This document shows, piece by piece, positions 62,637-64,000 of a stretch of DNA of 64,000 nt; within the stretch, counting starts at the first letter, position 1, and the number at the start of each line of letters is the position of its first letter. A program made the translations under genes and the position numbers. Where the stretch lies: NCBI RefSeq assembly GCF_002979515.1, contig NZ_PCPA01000014.1:1-64000 (forward strand). Reading direction: 5' to 3'. The notes beneath the pieces are model-generated. The model was not told where the DNA came from, made no database searches, and saw only the letters and a list, made by a program, of their open reading frames with translations. The DNA is from Microbacterium sp. MYb54. Lineage in GTDB: Bacteria; Actinomycetota; Actinomycetes; Actinomycetales; Microbacteriaceae.

Positions 62637-63281
62637 ATGAAGAAGCGCTGGCAGATGCTTGCGGCGACGGCGGTGTTGGCACTCGCCCTCCCGGGATGCG
62701 CGGGTGGAGACGGGCGGGCGACGCACACAGGCGATGAGCTGGTGGCTCAGGCCGAGCAGCACTACCTCGACTACCGGGGCGTGACGAATGACGTGCAGGC
62801 GCTGATCTTCGACGGTCCGTGGTCGGCGGAGATCGGTACCTTTGGAATGCAGCCGTCGGGGGCGGGATGCCCGGACGGCTCGTACAAGTTCGACCTCGCC
62901 CGATCGACCGGGGTGGATCCGGCCGAGCACTCGGCACTGAGCGAGTCGGTGCGGGAACACCTCACCGACGCGGGTTACGACGTCGAGGGACAGGAACTCG
63001 GATCGGGCGAGTCGAAGTCGACCGACGTGATCGTGCGGAAGCAGGGTGACTTCTCGTTGCTGATGGTGACTTTCATCGCGAACGGTTCCGTGTCGGTCAC
63101 GGCGACGACCAAGTGCTGGCCGGGAGATCGCTACGAACTGGGCGACCAGCTGTTCGGCGATGCCAACCTCTCGGAAGGATATCTTCCGCGCGAGGAGTCG
63201 CCGAGCGATCCGCTGTTCTTCGGTGTGACGCCGGGTGAGCCGGCCTTCGGTCCGACGCCGAAGCCCACCACGACGCCGTAG
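62637..63281 (+). CDS. Lipoprotein, paralogue of the preceding one
   Basis: A 214-aa lipoprotein with MKKRW start and lipobox LPGC (Cys21). Mature part: HYLDYRGVTNDVQALIFDG, GAGCPDGSYKFDLAR, TTKCWPGDRYELGDQLFG and a Pro/Thr-rich end. Similar in length and order to the lipoprotein at 61857, so probably a tandem duplication. Both may be surface components or immunity proteins for the exported hydrolase. It is the last gene of the island. Confidence 0.77.
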   Translation: MKKRWQMLAATAVLALALPGCAGGDGRATHTGDELVAQAEQHYLDYRGVTNDVQALIFDGPWSAEIGTFGMQPSGAGCPDGSYKFDLARSTGVDPAEHSALSESVREHLTDAGYDVEGQELGSGESKSTDVIVRKQGDFSLLMVTFIANGSVSVTATTKCWPGDRYELGDQLFGDANLSEGYLPREESPSDPLFFGVTPGEPAFGPTPKPTTTP

Positions 63282-63301
63282 CGTCTGCGCGCGGGCCGGC
63301 G

Positions 63302-63778
63302 TCAGCGCGCGGCGGCAGCGTCGGCCAGGTGTCGGGCGTCGTGGCCCAGGACCTTCACGATGATGCCGTGGCGGCGCAGCTCGGAGACCGTGCGGGCACC
63401 CTCATCGGCGTCGCGGCCGAGAGCGTTGATGTTCACGACCACCAGCACGTCGCCGTGCTTGAGGGTCGAGATGAGACGCGCGAGGCGGTCGTTCCAGCTC
63501 TCCAGGATGTCGGGCGCCGGGTGACGGAATCCCTCGATCGGCACTCCGAAACGGGTGAGGTCGTCGCGCTGCTCGACGACCGACGGCATTCCTTCGCGTG
63601 CGACGACGAGACCGACCAGGCGTGAGCCGTCGGGGCGTGCGGTCCAGAAGTTGCGGTTCTGCTGCAGTTCGGTGAAGCACTTCGGGCACGTCGCCGCGTC
63701 GTGCGGCAGGTGAAGGGGGCTCGTCAGAGCCTCTTCGACCGATGCCGTGGTCTTCGTGGGATCAATCGTCTCGCTCAT
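63302..63778 (-). CDS. Resolvase-fold (recombinase-like) protein without catalytic serine motif
   Basis: A 158-aa protein whose C-terminal 110 residues resemble the catalytic domain of serine resolvases: SVVEQRDDLTRFGVPIEGFR and LISTLKHGDVLVVVNINALGRDADEG, the counterpart of the usual L-x-GDTLVVxKLDRLGR. The expected Y-x-R-V-S-T with its nucleophilic Ser reads GLVVAREGM here, and no DNA-binding C-terminal domain follows. An N-terminal CPKCF pair could be half a zinc site. It is thus unlikely to be an active recombinase and may be a domesticated regulator. GGAGGTG upstream supports the start. Confidence 0.75.
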   Translation of the reverse strand: MSETIDPTKTTASVEEALTSPLHLPHDAATCPKCFTELQQNRNFWTARPDGSRLVGLVVAREGMPSVVEQRDDLTRFGVPIEGFRHPAPDILESWNDRLARLISTLKHGDVLVVVNINALGRDADEGARTVSELRRHGIIVKVLGHDARHLADAAAAR

Positions 63779-63832
63779 CGCGCACCTCCGGCATCCATTC
63801 TGCCCTGTCGTCGTGCGCAGCGGTGACCGGAT

Positions 63833-64000
63833 TCACAAGAGGCCGAGGCCCTGCACCGTCTCCCGTTCCTGCAGCAGCTCCGCCACCGAGGCGTCGACCC
63901 TGGCCCGTGCCCAGTCGGTCAGTTCGAGACCCTCGACGATCTGCCACTCACCATCGACCGCGCGCACCGGGAACGACGAGATCAGTCCTTCCGGAACTCC
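63833..64000 (-). CDS. mdh: Malate dehydrogenase, C-terminal 55 residues (gene continues beyond window)
   Basis: The open frame running in from the window edge encodes [20 protein letters not shown], then [20 protein letters not shown] and a final GLGLL. This is the C-terminal end of the lactate/malate dehydrogenase fold of actinobacterial NAD-dependent malate dehydrogenase (TCA cycle). Catalytic and NAD sites lie outside the window. The stop is TGA at 63833-63835. Confidence 0.82.
   Translation of the reverse strand, partial: GVPEGLISSFPVRAVDGEWQIVEGLELTDWARARVDASVAELLQERETVQGLGLL

Noticed and set aside
62578..62640. A 20-codon frame ending in ATGA with the last lipoprotein gene
   Set aside because: It looks like the coupling frames beside the ATPase gene but has no ribosome site and no overlap with the preceding gene; one ATGA overlap alone is expected by chance.
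63302..63778. Evidence for an integrated mobile element from the resolvase-like gene
   Set aside because: No transposase, terminal repeat or attachment duplication was found beside it, and the catalytic serine motif is missing.

Overview
The DNA is very GC-rich with strongly C/G-ending codons, few gaps, many 4-bp start/stop overlaps and several apparently leaderless promoters. With the gene content (WXG100 proteins, actinobacterial LAxTG-type cell-wall anchors, DUF1023 hydrolase, HTTM/DUF5819 pair, peroxisomal-type acyl-CoA oxidase) this points to an actinobacterium, most likely Microbacteriaceae and probably Microbacterium (inference). No rRNA, tRNA, CRISPR array, transposase or prophage was seen, and no gene-free stretch exceeds 300 bases.

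Left part (1-29.6 kb), accessory metabolism and surface proteins: pirin and GNAT genes; recQ; a tandem-TetR repressor divergent from a sugar MFS transporter plus GH3 glycosidase; a 1730-aa repeat-rich LATTG-anchored surface protein followed by DUF5819 and HTTM membrane proteins; an acyl-CoA oxidase-type enzyme; a hipBA kinase-toxin module with three regularly spaced operators; an alcohol dehydrogenase; a nucleoside salvage group (MFS transporter and nucleoside hydrolase divergent from a GntR regulator and a ribokinase-like kinase, across a 31-bp dyad); tag; a second GntR regulator; and a secreted, LATTG-anchored metallophosphoesterase.

Right part (29.6-63.3 kb), one functional island: a 2027-aa surface protein, then MoxR ATPase, DUF58, a transglutaminase-fold membrane protein without its catalytic Cys, RDD-FHA, PP2C phosphatase, FHA, Ser/Thr kinase, FHA plus a putative DNA-binding domain, RDD-FHA, an FHA-FtsK/SpoIIIE ATPase of EssC/EccC type, and a membrane protein. 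Nearly all junctions are translationally coupled. Three following groups encode small WXG100-like helical hairpins, long helical/membrane proteins (two with alpha/beta-hydrolase domains), lipoproteins and a set of related 205-214-aa proteins. This is best read as a type VII secretion system (T7SS) with its substrates, wired to a kinase-phosphatase-FHA circuit.

A 20-bp inverted repeat, GATGGGGAGTTGTCCCCATC or a close variant, lies 20-22 bases upstream of a TAGNNT -10 box at five places (29.6, 53.0, 56.0, 59.4 and 59.8 kb). It precedes the surface-protein/secretion operon and each substrate group, so the island looks like one coordinately controlled regulon. This is the most interesting signal in the window.

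The right end holds a resolvase-fold protein lacking the usual catalytic serine motif and the 3' end of a malate dehydrogenase gene, both on the minus strand.
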